A stretch of DNA of 64,000 nucleotides from Typha latifolia (GCA_019914945.1 CM034110.1:4915808-4979807); one strand, 5' to 3'. Counted from the stretch's first letter, positions 11,047 to 23,739 are shown. Numbers and translations are program-made. The notes: a model not told the origin generated them from the letters alone.

Positions 11047-12167
11047 GGGTTTAACAGTATAAATCCAGATTCCAGATTCCAGATCATCAAATACGAGGAT
11101 TTTGATGATTACAACTATAAATCCTAATTTAATTCGGTTTAGTACTTGTTAAATTTCTAAAGTTTTTAGTATTACTACAACTATAACTATACTATAAAAG
11201 AGAACTTTTGATCTAATGACTTAGTTTCTCTCTCCCTAGGTTTAGAAACTTGTAGAACGAGAATGATCCAAATCCCAATCAGCTGTCCGACTTCGAAGTT
11301 CGGAATGCCAGCACGCCGCTCCACCTCGAGCCCTCGTCGACTCTTTCCTCTATAATCCTACACAAGCTTACGTCGTTGATCAATAGTCTCCCTCAACTCC
11401 GGCTGCCGTGCTCTTGGATCTCCTTCGATAGTCGATGTCGGCCAAAGTTCTCGTGGATCTACTCGTTCTTGATAGGTATGAAGCATGCCATGATCTGTTC
11501 ATAGTTTTTGTAGATATGAAAAGATCGCCTTTTCTTCCTATCATTGCTTGAGAATCTTGAGTTCCTATGGTTGACAATTGCAGCATGGACGAGGGAGGAG
11601 GGCATGCAATGGAGAAAAGAAAGGAGGGGTGGCGAGAGCAGCGAGATTAAGTGGTGGCAACGGTTGGGTCTCTCTCTCTTTTCCTCTCCCTCCTCTTATG
11701 GGGGTGGTGTTTGTGCCGGATGACACTGTGCCACCCTGTGCATCTCCTTTGGACAGGTCGTCCGCACAACAAGTCCTGGCAGCACATGTTGGGCTAATAT
11801 TTGCATATTTGAGTGCATGAACAACATAAAAAAGGGGATGAAATTGGATGTATGATGACATGAACGAGGACAACATAATTTCTATATGGAGATGCATTTG
11901 ACCATTTGTGTACCTTTGTATTTACATTTTAGCTGCAAGCTTTAAGTAGACTTAACCAGATCCCTTGTATAGTTGAGGTTTACCATAAACTTGTTCTTGT
12001 AATTCTGGTGTTGGCATTTGAGCTTATCCAGATGCTGTAGAAGATATCTCTTCTATCATCATGTTAAGTGGAACTTGGCATTTTTTATGTGATAAACTAA
12101 TAATAGGTATCATTTACTCTTTTCCTTTTGTTGACTTGCTCTATCTGTAGAGACTATTGCAACATGC
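11047..12167. other. Intergenic DNA with a GC-richer patch
   Basis: Positions about 11270-11820 are GC-richer and pyrimidine-rich than their surroundings. Frames open there on both strands, but none shows a known domain. No gene is called; a decayed element or lost exon is possible. Confidence 0.35.
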
Positions 12168-12177
12168 TGTTACAAGC

Positions 12178-12906
12178 AATGTTTCAAAACTCGGTATCGG
12201 GATCGACCGTTGGAAAAAATGATACGTATTGGTCGTATAGGCTGTATCGGTCGTATCAGATTGAATTAGTTTTAATTATGTAAAATTCTAAATATTATTT
12301 AAAATACAGAAATATTTCTAAAAATTTATAAAAAAAACAAAAAAATAAGAAATAAAAATTAGTTACATATGAACTTAAAAAACTAAAGAAAAAGTAACTT
12401 AAAACTATAATGAATTTCGACTTGAATTAGACAAATTTTTATACTCGCAAATTGTTACTGCAGAACAACATGAAGAGAGATATTTCTTCTCTGTTGTTCT
12501 ATAGCAGTAAGAAAAAAGGAGTTAAAAAGTGGGTGAGAAAAAAGAAAATAAAAATAAAAATAAAAAACTCATCTGAGTTCACTAAAGTGTGGACTAGCCA
12601 AAGGAGTTCACCGAAACGGCCACCAAATGAAAATGAAAATTTTAAAAAGAAAGCAGTTGATGACATCAATTATTAATGTCTCCTAGGTTAGATACATTTT
12701 AGATTTAACCTGAATCTTAAAAAAAGTTAATTTTAGCTGATATTATTGTTTTCAGCCGATACTACCGAGACAGATCAGTTGAAACGGCCGAAACTGGTCG
12801 ATACCAGCTGATACTAGCCGAAACCAGTCTGATCGGGATCGGTTATGGCCGATCCCCGATCCAGATCGACCGATCCTACTCGGGATTGGCCGATTTTGGG
12901 ATCCAT
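12178..12906. mobile_element. hAT-like MITE with 'cgatcgg/ccgatacc' subterminal repeats
   Basis: A 729-bp interval flanked on both sides by TGTTACAAGC (12168-12177 and 12907-12916), consistent with an 8-10 bp target-site duplication. The termini are roughly inverted: 'aatgtttcaaaactcgg' at the left and 'ccgattttgggatccat' at the right. Dense GATCGG/CCGAT words lie near both ends (about 12190-12260 and 12755-12895), a subterminal pattern typical of hAT elements. The AT-rich centre encodes nothing recognisable. Confidence 0.75.
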
Positions 12907-12916
12907 TGTTACAAGC

Positions 12917-13556
12917 TTTACATAGAACTTGTCCCACTACATGCTAGATCCAAAGCTCATATCAGCTTTTCTTATATTTTACCACTAAAGACAATGACAA
13001 GCCATGGCTGTCTTATGTATCTTATGTTGACTTTAAAAGTTAATTACTTAATTTATATTCATGAGCTTCTTTGTGATGGATGTTATTTCTTTTGTGGGTA
13101 AGATATTATATATGAAATCTGTATAATAAAAGAAACTACAGAGAAGGTATAAGACAACTCATCCATCTAAGGTTCTAATCAATATTTGAGTTGTTATCTA
13201 GAATCTAGAATATGTAATTGGATTACAATTTTTACTTATGAACTATGCTAGGAAACACAAGTACTCCCATACTCTCACCGTATTCTTATTGGATAGTTCC
13301 TTAAACTTAAAGTATTCCAATTTTCAAAATAAAATTTATGCCATTGATACTTCTTGAATATTTCTTATATATGTCTTGGATACTTTCAAGATTCCTGCCA
13401 ATATAAGGAGACTTACCTTTCATTTCTTATCGGATTTAGAATGTTCTCTCTGTAAAAAGATTGAGTTCACTTTTTTTATTTTATGATTCATAAGGAAATC
13501 ATGTCACAATGGTCAATTTCTTCTGACTTATTGACTGAATTCGCTGATTTATCTTA
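12917..13556. other. Intergenic AT-rich DNA
   Basis: No coding frame, repeat or RNA gene that I can support. Confidence 0.4.
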
Positions 13557-14573
13557 TGATATGATTTGGACTGACTCCAAGTCCGAGCCTGAGTTAGCTT
13601 GAGCTAGCTGGCCGCTCGAGTCGTTTGAGTAGATCGAGTCATTTTCTTAATATGTTTGGCTTAGTGATTTACTTACTTTATTAGTTTGTGTCAATGTATG
13701 GTTCAGTTCGAACCAATTTATGATTTGTTTTAGTTTGGTTCTAACCGAGTCGGATAGGAGGATATTGGGCTCAAGGGATTAAATTTATTTACCTTATTTG
13801 TTTTATCTACTTATGTAGTTTAATTAGAATCCTAGTTGTTTATGTCATTTACTTATTTGCATGAGCTAGTTGGATCGCAACATAGTTCGAGTAAGAAATT
13901 AGTTTAAAGTCTTTGAATTGCGGAAAATTATAGTCTGCGCACTTTTGGAAAATATTCATAAGATATTCATATGAGATCCAAATAATATGAAACTAGATAG
14001 AGTAGATCAATGACGTCTTGATACGATTCAACCACGTGGATTAGGTCAATTGAGTCAGTTGAGCCAAGTTGAGTTAAATTGAGTTAGATTTATCTTATTG
14101 TTTTAAATTTCAAATAAAACAGATAATCCGTATATGGATATAATCCGCTAGGATTTTTTACTCCTATAATTAGAAGCGGACATGTGTTTGTTATGATCAT
14201 TGAATGATCTGAGTTTAACCAAATTATTCCTATTATCTTTATCTTTTATTATAGTTATTAGATCGCCTTTATCTTTATAAGAGTAGATCTTAACTATGGA
14301 ACCCTGCCGAACTTTTAAAATCTAGCCACCATCCTCAATCACGAGCCACTCTACTATACGGCCTTCTACTGCTACCCTTGTCCGTTCGCCACTCTCTAAC
14401 GACCGTTGCAATGTCGGATATTTACCGATCTTCTCTCTTCTGACCTTCCTCTACTATTTTAATTATAACTTTTCATCCCAACATCGTATTTATGTTAAAC
14501 TAGAGCCATTAGAATTGTAAGTCACGAGGCTATCATTATCACAATTTTCTTCGTCTAGATTTGATTCGTAACA
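13557..14573 (+). mobile_element. Ty3/gypsy LTR, family A, plus orientation (5' LTR)
   Basis: Begins TGATATGATTTGGA and ends TTCGTAACA, immediately before a tRNA primer-binding site at 14575. The same family starts and ends recur at 33545-34177 and 37014-37345 on the minus strand. The 5'-TG...CA-3' ends and adjacent primer-binding site define a 5' LTR. At 1,017 bp it is longer than the 633-bp copy at 33.5 kb, so one has gained or lost internal sequence. Confidence 0.65.
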
Positions 14574-14574
14574 T

Positions 14575-14585
14575 TGGTATTAGAG
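14575..14585 (+). other. Primer-binding site complementary to initiator Met-tRNA
   Basis: TGGTATTAGAG lies one base after the LTR end. The plant consensus for this site is TGGTATCAGAGC; one C-to-T change is present. Confidence 0.7.
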
Positions 14586-14643
14586 TCGACGTTCATTGGA
14601 TGATGGTTAACATGCGATCCAAGACGAATAAGGAAGGAATAAC

Positions 14644-15034
14644 CATGGAGAATCAGGAACTCATCTCTGTTTCTGTGGGTGTTTCCCTAGCGCCACACTG
14701 CTACTAGCAACTGTCAGTGACAAGCCACCTGTGTGGGCAAAGGCACTGATAGAGTCCGTCCACTCGTTACGAGAATCATCGAATGAGAACTTGAATGATA
14801 TGCAAACATCTCTCAAGGCCTCGATCTAGGCCTTGATAGAGGACAAACTAGCCACCCTCCATCGCCTTGTGCTGCCCATGCCGCCGGCCATGGCCGAAAC
14901 GCCCCCCGATGGTGAGCAAAATCCAAACTGAGAGGGAGGGGACGAGCTAGCCTAAACTGCCGCCATGGCCCCTCCTTCGACAGCGATGGAGGCCCTCCAC
15001 CACTGCAGACCCTCCCAGCCGCCATAGCCACGTG
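14644..15034 (+). pseudogene. N-terminal gag fragment of the family A gypsy element
   Basis: Starts at ATG 14644 and reads MENQELISVSVGVSLAP, then after a frameshift WAKALIESVHSLRESSNEN and IEDKLATLHRLVLPMPP, with several stops. A matching start occurs on the minus strand at about 36880-36945. The spacing from the primer-binding site (about 60 nt) is normal for gag. The sequence stops at about 15034, where other LTR-derived DNA begins; protease, reverse transcriptase and integrase are absent. Confidence 0.6.
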
Positions 15035-15756
15035 ATGGATCAAATTTATTTACCTTATTTGTTTTATTTGCTTATGTAGTTTAGTTAGAGTCCTAGTTCT
15101 AACTTCTAGGAAATTAAAGACGATCTAACGGTTATGATAAAAACGATAAATGCGAGATTAAGAAAAACTAAACTCAATTAATTCTCAATACTTAGATGTT
15201 TAGATGAATAAAACTTAGCCCTCTTATATATAGAGGTCAGGTACAATAATTTAATTGAACTCGAACTAGGATTTGCCTTAGAGGCTTATATGATTTAATT
15301 GAACTTGTCTTAGAGACTTATATAACTTAATTAAATTTGCTTTAGTGGCTTACATGACTTAACTAGGCTTGCCTTAAGGGTTTACATTAAAGATAAATAT
15401 GACCTAGAGATAAATATGACTACTTAGCTAAATCAACCTTCCTTATCATTTTCGGAATGTTTCTTCATTATGCCACAGATGGAGTCCTAATCTGGAGAAA
15501 CTTTGAATAAGAAAGTTGTAGATCAGGACGTCTTCAATCTTCTCTAAGTGGTCTCATAATATTCGGTCAACTGATGAATATCTGCAGAATATTTTTCTGA
15601 AACTGCGCAAAAGTCAATGAACTTAGCTAATTAAATAAACTCTAACCTACTTAGATTCTAATTAAACTACATAAGCAGAATAAATAAGATAACTAGACTC
15701 GATCCATCGAATCCAATGTCCTCATGATGCGATCTGATCTGATCCGGTTCGCATCA
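15035..15756 (-). mobile_element. Family A LTR piece, inverted, with a short plus-strand mirror
   Basis: The block ends GCATCA at 15751-15756, which on the minus strand is the TG start of family A. Its body matches the minus-strand LTR at 33545-34177 (series of 'gacttgtcttaga'-like words at about 15250-15390). The first 70 bp (15035-15105) are instead in plus orientation and mirror 15640-15710, so the block has inverted ends. Nested insertion or rearrangement is inferred. Confidence 0.5.
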
Positions 15757-16217
15757 GCCCAGTTTTGGAGAATATTCATAAGATATTTATATGAGGTCCA
15801 ATAATATGAAAGTAGATAGACTAGATCGGTGACGTCCTGATCTACAATTTTTGTATTTGGATTTTTTTTCAATTCTGATTCTATCTGGGGCAGAACAAAG
15901 TTACAATCTGAGGAAGAGTTGGAGGACAGTTTAGATAGGTTAAATTTTTTATTTTTTATTTGGTTTAGGACTTTTTGTTTTATTCTCTATAAGTAGGAAC
16001 TTATGACTTGTATCTTATATATGCTTTTGAATTATTGAATAGACTATTCTTTTATTCTAGCTCTCTCTGTTTCTCTTGGCCCTAGCCTTCTCTTTCGTTT
16101 CTGACTTTTTCCTCTTTGTCTCTCTTTGCCTTAACCATCTCTACCTTCCGTATGGTTCTTGTCTTTGTTTATTATTATAGTTGTAGGCCAATCATAATCT
16201 AGCTATCTATTGTATCA
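15757..16217 (+). mobile_element. LTR 3' portion next to a primer-binding site
   Basis: The first 90 bp match 13940-14025 in the family A LTR. Further on are a TATA-like 'ctataagtagg' (about 15985) and an end at TGTATCA (16211-16217). A sequence TGGTATCGAGCT follows 3 nt later, so this is the 3' part of a 5' LTR. No coding sequence of the element remains downstream. Confidence 0.5.
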
Positions 16218-16220
16218 ATT

Positions 16221-16232
16221 TGGTATCGAGCT
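16221..16232 (+). other. Primer-binding site complementary to initiator Met-tRNA
   Basis: TGGTATCGAGCT differs from the plant consensus TGGTATCAGAGC mainly by loss of one A. Its position directly after an LTR end supports the call. Confidence 0.6.
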
Positions 16233-16676
16233 TCCAGTACTCTAAGTTGGTCTGCATCACCCTTCTTTTGGACATCCTAGGTAGATCCGTTGGTGATCCT
16301 TCGACCACCCTTAGGTTGGGTCATATCATCTTACATTTTAGTTAGTAAAATACTATGTAATATATTGGACTTTTGTTATGAGTGGTAGTTCTTTTAATGA
16401 ATAAATTAGAGAACTTTATAGAGTATCACACGCAAGAATAATATATTCTCCTCAATTAAGAAAATACAAGTATACAAGTTCACTAATATATGTGTAGACA
16501 TAAATATATACATATATTAGCTGCGTATCCTAGGCGTATCATATCCTTATTTGTTGTATTGGCATATCCGTATCGTATCGTATCTTGTATTTGTATCGTA
16601 TTGTATCATTTCTTGTATCCGTATCCATATTCATGCTTCATAAAAAATGCTAGGGCTTGGTAGACTTGATTTGGGC
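16233..16676. other. Decayed repeat DNA
   Basis: Includes a tract of 'gtatcgtatcgtatc' words (about 16540-16630) resembling the right part of the MITE at 6888-7623. No gene. Confidence 0.4.
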
Positions 16677-16681
16677 AAAAC

Positions 16682-19182
16682 TGAAACACCCAAACCTCTA
16701 AATACACGTGTAAACCGCGTGGGTAAATCCCCCCACGCGGTGTATTACATGACCTGTCAGTACAAGGATTTCACAAGGCACACAACAGCACAATTTCACC
16801 ATAAATAAACTCAATTATAAGAGTCCGGATACAAGTCCACAGGCCACAACAAGCCTTCCAAATATACATCCAAAATACAATGCTAAAGTCCAAAAAAATA
16901 CGTCATCATCACACCCTCGCAGGGGCTTAATACACTAATATACGTACTGGAAAGAAAAGCGGCTACTCCTCGCTACCCGCACCTGCGTCCCCTAGCTCTG
17001 AAATAATACCGCCACGAGGGGTGAGCTTACAGCCCCCGAGTAGGATTCATACAATCTAAATTAATGACATCGCATGTATATATCCAATGTATGCCCATAT
17101 TTGCTAACGATAACGATATGCTTATTGAAATGACTTACCACAATTTTCTAAGTCAATGCAATTGATAAAGATTACCAATCACTATCTGGAACATGCTAGA
17201 TCCTAAACGTATTATGATAAGTTCACACGAGATATAAAGCTTGAGACAATCTCTTTTCATACACATCTCAATCATAGGTTTTACATATTATGCATAGCAA
17301 TAAAATAGCAGTTTAGTCATCTCATGTCTACCAAGGCAATAATCATACTTATCATCGCTCACCGAGCTATTCACCACACAGGGTAAATACTCTTAAGAAA
17401 CAATCATCCATCATCTCATACATCGAGGGGGGATATATACACATCTAGCGGTAATGTCACCTACACGTGTATAGCGACACTACATGTGACCGGTTGTCTG
17501 TGGCCATCAGACTCAGGACCCCGGTCGTAAGCCCATATCTCACTCTCTCTAAATCATCACCGCCCTCGGCGGGAGAATCGGGAGCCCTCGGCTCATCAAC
17601 AAACGCCCTAACCCTGCGTCGTCGGGTACCGCTAGAGTTATATCCCCGCCTCACAATCATGTTCTTCTATCATCATAATCTAGTCCTAACTATGCAGTAT
17701 AACTACCTGAATGCCACACAGGCTGCTAATAGTATAGACATATATGATACACTCTACCCTTAACCCTGGGCTGAGTGAGTAGGGGTACTGCCTAGTCCGA
17801 ATTCGACTACTAATGATAGGTGGAAGTGGTGCAGTGTTTATGCGTGTATAAAGCATGTTATAGTCATCATGATCATTACATTCCATATTCACAGCAATCA
17901 TACATCTATGCAATGGTATACCATACAGGACACATGTAAAGCATTATCATACACATTAACATCCTCATGATACTATGATGAACAGGTTATAAATAACTAC
18001 ATATGCAAAAGATATAACAGGGAGTACCAATTGCATACATTAATACTGACATTTCCTACCGTATCATGACAGGTATAATGACTGTAATTATGTTATTCTA
18101 AATTTGTATAACTCTACTCGCCTGGGGGGTCTCCACGGTATGGTAAAACTCGTTAGCTAGTCCGGAATCCCAAAATCTTCCTCACGCGGTGTCAATCCTA
18201 TTAATTCACGCAAGTAAAGTCATATGTAAGATTAGCCAACTAATAGAATCAATTATCTTATTAGCGTAATTATGGTTGGCAATTACATGAGTCAAGGGTC
18301 TCCTAGGGCGGGTCTTATGTCATCCTACAATTCACCTGATACTAGATCAGGCTAATTAAATCAGGTGCAAAAAAGTAAACGGGGTTATAGGGTCCAAATG
18401 GTCCCCAAAGGGCTGGGCTAGGGGTATTGGGTTAGGCTCAAACCTAACCTAATAGGCAAGGGGCCAAGGTGGGCTGCAATTGGGCTGCAGCCCACAAGGT
18501 TGGCCGAAGTGGGTTGGGTCCAACCACAGCCCACCAGAGGCTTGGTTGGTGGGCTGCGGTCTGCAGCCCACCCAACCCAAGCCTAGTGGGCTGGGGGTCT
18601 GGACCGCAGCCCACCAAGGGGCTCGGTGGGCTGCGTCGGACCGCGGCCCACCCGGGCTCGATGGGCGCGCGTCGACCGCAGCCCACCCGGGCCCGGTGGG
18701 CTGCGGTATGACCGCAGCCCACAAAAGAAAGGGGGAGGGGGATCACGGGGGGTTAAACAACCCCCCCCCCCCACCCACCCACCCCCCCTCGGTATTCCCC
18801 ATCCGAGGGAGGAGACGAAGGGAAGGCGGAGAGGCAGATGGGCTGCGGCGGCGCAGCGTGGGGACGGCGACGGCATGGGTCCGGCACAGCACGAGGCCGA
18901 GGAGGGGAAGGAAGAAGGGAAGAAAGGAAGGAGGGGAAGGAAAGCTTACCGGAGGGGGGGGGGGGTCGGCGAGCTCGGCGGCTGGCGGCAACCACGAGGG
19001 AGAGAGAGGAGAACGGAGGGGCTGCGGTGAGGGAAAGAAGAGATGAGGGAGATGGGTGGCGTGCACGGCAAAGGAAGGGAAGAAGAAGAAGAAAGGGAAG
19101 GGCAGGGTGGCAGGCTGACGCACGTGCGTCAGTCAGGGTTTTTTTTTTATTATTTTTTTTAATTTTAAATTGGGGTGTTACA
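16682..19182. mobile_element. Solo LTR, 2.5 kb, with perfect 5-bp target-site duplication
   Basis: The left end TGAAACACCC and right end GGGGTGTTACA form short TG...CA termini. Both sides carry AAAAC (16677-16681 and 19183-19187), the 5-bp duplication made by LTR-retrotransposon integrase. No gag or pol lies inside, so this is a solo LTR left by recombination between two LTRs. The TGTAACACCC-type terminus is common among plant Ty3/gypsy LTRs. The block is AT-rich to about 18350, then very GC-rich (hairpin array 18469-18721, purine-rich 18730-19130). The many overlapping frames on both strands at 18.4-19.2 kb follow from this composition and are not genes. Confidence 0.85.
18469..18721. repeat. 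Array of seven GC-rich imperfect palindromes inside the solo LTR
   Basis: Seven units have the form GTGGGCTGCGG...CCGCAGCCCAC with short loops, at about 18469, 18509, 18547, 18586, 18626, 18660 and 18694, spaced roughly 34-40 bp. Each can form a stem of about 10-12 bp on either DNA strand or in RNA. Loops and linkers vary while the stem halves are kept, sometimes with paired changes. Confidence 0.8.
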
Positions 19183-19187
19183 AAAAC

Positions 19188-21430
19188 ATTACTGTAGGAA
19201 GATGCAAACAAGTACGAGGAAAACCACAATTCTGATAAATTTATTGTATTAGCACCACTGAAACAAATTGTGAGAATTTTGTCTTCAAGAAGACTACTAA
19301 TTTTCTATGTTCTTTAACTATCTAGGAATGGCCTGATTTTTGTATTACTTGTGCTACAGTTATTTATCTTTATGTAGCTAGATCTACTTGTAGTAGATCT
19401 TTTTGGTTGAGTATCATTCTTAGTTCATTTTTCACATTGGAATCCTACATGCTAATAATATTCAAAATTGACGAGGCAATTGTTCTTGCAATTTGTCAAG
19501 ATAAATAGATCAAGCCTCGGAGGACTAATTGTATAAATATCCTACCCAAGGGAAACTTGGTAAAGGGGTAGATCTCCATGAGACCCACCAGGATAGTTTC
19601 CATTTATAAAAGAATATGTTATTGATCACCATCTGAGCTCATGCTACTAGGATGCCACCAATATTCTTCGAGAATTAGAATTAGTGTTATAGAGGTATAA
19701 ATGATCTTTGATAGTGGAGTTATGTTCATCCTTATAAAACAGGACTAGTTCCTGCACAACTACTTGTGATTATGAATTGCCGTGTTGGCATAGTACCGGC
19801 ATGAGGCACGAGGGTGTCGCATGACACCTGATGGAAGGACTGAGCGAGATGATCTGTAAACAAGTTGACTATTTATCGTGTTGCGAAGCTTTTATCGTTG
19901 ATGACACTCTCCTCGTTGCCATCGCCCTCATCCTTCTCCTCTCCATGCCCTAGAGGTGAGATTGGAGAAGCCAATTGGGAATGGAGATGACAAACAAATG
20001 GATCTACAAAGCGGATCTAAAAGTAGCAGATCAACCTCTACGGCACGAAGAGGAGAAAGATGAGGACGACAGCGACAATGAATAGGAGAGGCTTGTCATC
20101 GAGTGTGGCATGGTAAGTAGTCTCCCTCTCCCTCTCTTTCTCTAGTCTTTTTCTCTCCTCTTTTACATGGGGTCGGTGGTGGAACCTCTAGTATTGAAAT
20201 ATAGTTGGCAAGTGGCACAGCATGGCAGGAACCTCTAGTATTGCGGTACGTTCGGCAAGTGTTGCGGCACGTGTCGTGCCATGCCACATGCACGACAATC
20301 CTTGACTGTGATGAACCAGCAGTTGAAAGTACCAATCCTCTAGATTGTCGGCTGTTAAAGCTACAAGACATTCTTTTATCCTAGTGTGTCCCAAGTGTCT
20401 AACCTTACATATCGAATGTTAATGATTTCTATAGGCAAATTTAACACCAAAATTAGACCGGATCTTTTAGAATGAGTGATAATATTTTCCACAATTCATT
20501 ATGCACTTATTAGGAAAGGAAAACCAAAAATTGGTGTCATGCATCATCTAGAATCTTTTATGGTTTTGCTTGATCAGGTGTTGCAACTTACAAAGTGATG
20601 ATAATGGACACCAAAAACTTTTGAGGCTTGTTTAAGCCTTATGTTTGTAAATTAGTGCTTAAATCCATGTTAAAATTGACAATACTGTTTTTTAATTAAG
20701 TATTTGTCACCTTTTTTGATGTAATCTGTCCCAATCTTCTTCTTCAGTTCTTGATTTCATAAATGATGATGCAGTGGAGAGTGCATCTCTCGTCATTTCC
20801 TATATAATTGATGCAGACTGCCTTCTTGCTAGCAATCTACAGTCATCTTCATGCCTGGTGAAAAATGTGATACATGAATCAGTAAGTGTAGTGCACTGAA
20901 TTGCTACTTCAGTTGCAGTGCGTGGAGTTTTGGAAATTCACAACCTTCACCACCAAGGTCTTCTTTTTTTTTATTTAGGTTACTGTTTGATGTACCAAAT
21001 CTGAGCTCTGAAGAAAAAGGTACTTATCACTGATTTGTTGCACGGGTGGCACACTATCCGTTGTCCGAGGGTTTGGCAAATTGAGCAATTTTTGTGGTAT
21101 AATAAGGTACATCTTTTATCAGGTCATCTCGTTGCTATTTATCTTACCAAACTACACTGAATTATCTGTTTTTCTGCATTTGAAATAGTAATCTAGTTTG
21201 GCAGATATGAAGATTATTATGTGCTTATGAAAAATTCATGCCTGTTAACTCTAAACATGTGCTAGTATATAGAAAGAACACATGATCTGCAATTCAATTT
21301 AGGTTTGTCGAAATAGATTAAAAAGCAAGTAATGCGAGTGTCAATGTTAACATGTATGTGTCAAGTGCTTGTTGCCTACAGGCTAGTAATTTGTGGCATC
21401 GAGGCCATATTGTAAGTTATATATTCTATT
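19188..21430. other. Intergenic DNA
   Basis: No complete gene. Positions about 19760-20330 are GC-richer, with a short direct repeat ('ggaacctctagtattg' at about 20179 and 20229). This is possibly decayed transposon sequence. The remainder is AT-rich without domains. Confidence 0.4.
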
Positions 21431-21919
21431 CTTTTAGGCCTTGTTTGGCTTTAGGCTAAGCTATGAACTAGATTAGCTGACCTTATTTCTTAGTTTTTAT
21501 TTGGGTACCTTGAACTAGGTTAAGGTAATTTGGTGTTTGGTTTTGAATTAGGTTAAGAGTGTATTTATTATTTGTGATGTGATGTAAAAAAGTGGAAAAA
21601 CTATTAGTTTTGGAGAGAAATGGATAATATATAAATTTGATGGACAAAAAAATCCTTCTCATATAATGATGGTGGTCATTATTATAATTTATGAATATTA
21701 TGTGATATCTATAATAGTCATTTATGAGCTTAAGTGTATTTTTCAAATGATTTGTTGGTTTATATGATGTTTATAGTAGCCATTTGCGGGCATAAGTGCA
21801 TATTTAAAATGATTTGTTGCTTTGCATTTTATAAGCACCAACCTGTCTTATCCCTGCACTATTTAGTAAATAGTGCGGGCATGTAACTTTAACCCTATAA
21901 CTCGCTTGTTGTTAGCTTG

Positions 21920-22140
21920 CAAAGGGAACAAAATGCTTGACTGTTAAGCCCACAAATGAAACACAATGCTTGCGATTAAGTCCGCAAACAAAACACAATG
22001 CTTGACTATTAAACTCACAAGCATAACACAATCATTGACTATTAAGTATACAAACGGAACACAATACTTGCGATTAAGCCCGCAAACGGAATATAATGCT
22101 ACTCGATTAATCCCGCAAACGGAACACAATTGGTGAGTGC
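21920..22140. repeat. 30-33 bp minisatellite in the left arm
   Basis: About seven diverged units of the type 'acacaatgcttgactattaa' plus 'gcccgcaaacgga'. The inverted counterpart lies in the right arm. Confidence 0.75.
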
Positions 22141-23739
22141 TTCAAATTGCTTAGTAAGCTCACAAACATAAGGCAAATAAAAAGCCTAAGCCTGCAAACA
22201 ATGCATTTACATTGCCTATCCATACATGTAAACATCCAAAAACCACCAAAATTACTTAAACTGGAAATGAACATCAATATATCATTTTTACATTATTTCA
22301 CAACAATTCACCATTTTTAACTACATTCTTACTAATTCATAGGAAAAATGATAATTGCATTAAATGGTCTGAAAATTTAAGTAGAATTTAATACAAACAC
22401 CCCCAAATTGTTTCTCCAAACACCTTTGAAAAAGGAATACAAAATAAAATTGCATATTAAACCAAGACTTTTACTCATCCTTTTTAGCTTGCATATAACA
22501 CCCTAGCTCCAATCAAACAAACCAATCTATGGAGTAAAAAAACAAAAATAATTTTAAGTCTAATGAAACAAATTGAGAAGAAAATGACAAATATTACAAA
22601 TGCAAGTCACAAAAACAAACTGTACTTTATTCCTCCAAAATTATCTAAAGTATCCAAACAAAAAAAAATTAAATCAATCCATAGGAAAAATTACACAGGA
22701 TCCTTTAATTGCACTTTCTCATAACTACATATTAAAATTCCTATATGGAATTTTTTTCAATTTAACTAAACATACCCTAATAGAAGTCAGCACAACTACT
22801 TAGCTAATGAATAAATTTACAAAATTAAAAGCCATCCAGGTTTTGATTATTACTTTTGACAAATTGAAAGCACAGCATAGCTTACTTGGGAAAGTAACAT
22901 TGAGATAAGTGGGAATTTCAATAATTACATATTAGCCTTGTCAAGGCACCCCAATAAATTAGATAAATAGTCTATGTTACAAACTGTCTCCCTGTGTATG
23001 CTAGCCTTAGGGACTCAACTAGAAAAAATGAACTGCATACAATACATAATGCTTAACAATTTGGATGACACTCACAAAATTGGGGTGCCAATCTAAGCAC
23101 AAGAACTTTGTGCAGAAGAAAATAACTGAAATGGTAAGGAACTAATAAAAGCATAACCCACCTAACTCACAGATGATTTAATAGTGTTTCTCACAAATAT
23201 ATATTCTAAAACATGTATGAACAAAATATTACTTCTGTGTATCAAAACCATAAATCATACAATTTGTAGGTCAAAACTTAAATGCATTGAAGTTGACTGC
23301 TCGTTCACTCAACTGAAATGTCCTATCTTCAACTGACCAAAGATAGACCAACTGTTCCACCATTAGTGTGTTGCCATCAATATGTGGAAATTGAATCAAA
23401 TGGTGAAATGACATGTTCTTAAATATTTCAAATGAGCTAGCCTAACCGCATTCGTAGTGATTATTTTGTTATAACATCTATTATATATTCCGACCATGTA
23501 CTTATTCATTTGATTCCTTTTTAACCACAACTTTTATTTTACTTGATCGAATTGCAAACATAAAAAAGGAACATTAGTATATAGAGATTAATCGTGTATA
23601 AAATGAACAATAGTAGTATTTACATAAAACAATATTTATTATACAACAATAGCAAAGAAATTACATGATCAAGAGATGCAACAATAAACCATCCGAAAAA
23701 TTGAAATTATACAAATTAATAGAGAGCTTTCAGACAATA

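Noticed and set aside
18444..19229. Many overlapping open frames on both strands, up to 188 codons
   Set aside because: They lie in the GC-rich, hairpin-repeated, purine-rich part of a solo LTR; all frames are low complexity (Pro, Gly, Arg, Ser) and have no domain. Composition explains them.
21920..22140. Regularly spaced direct repeats resembling a CRISPR array
   Set aside because: Units are contiguous and diverged, without unique spacers, and the host is a plant nuclear genome; they are a minisatellite within a transposon-like arm.
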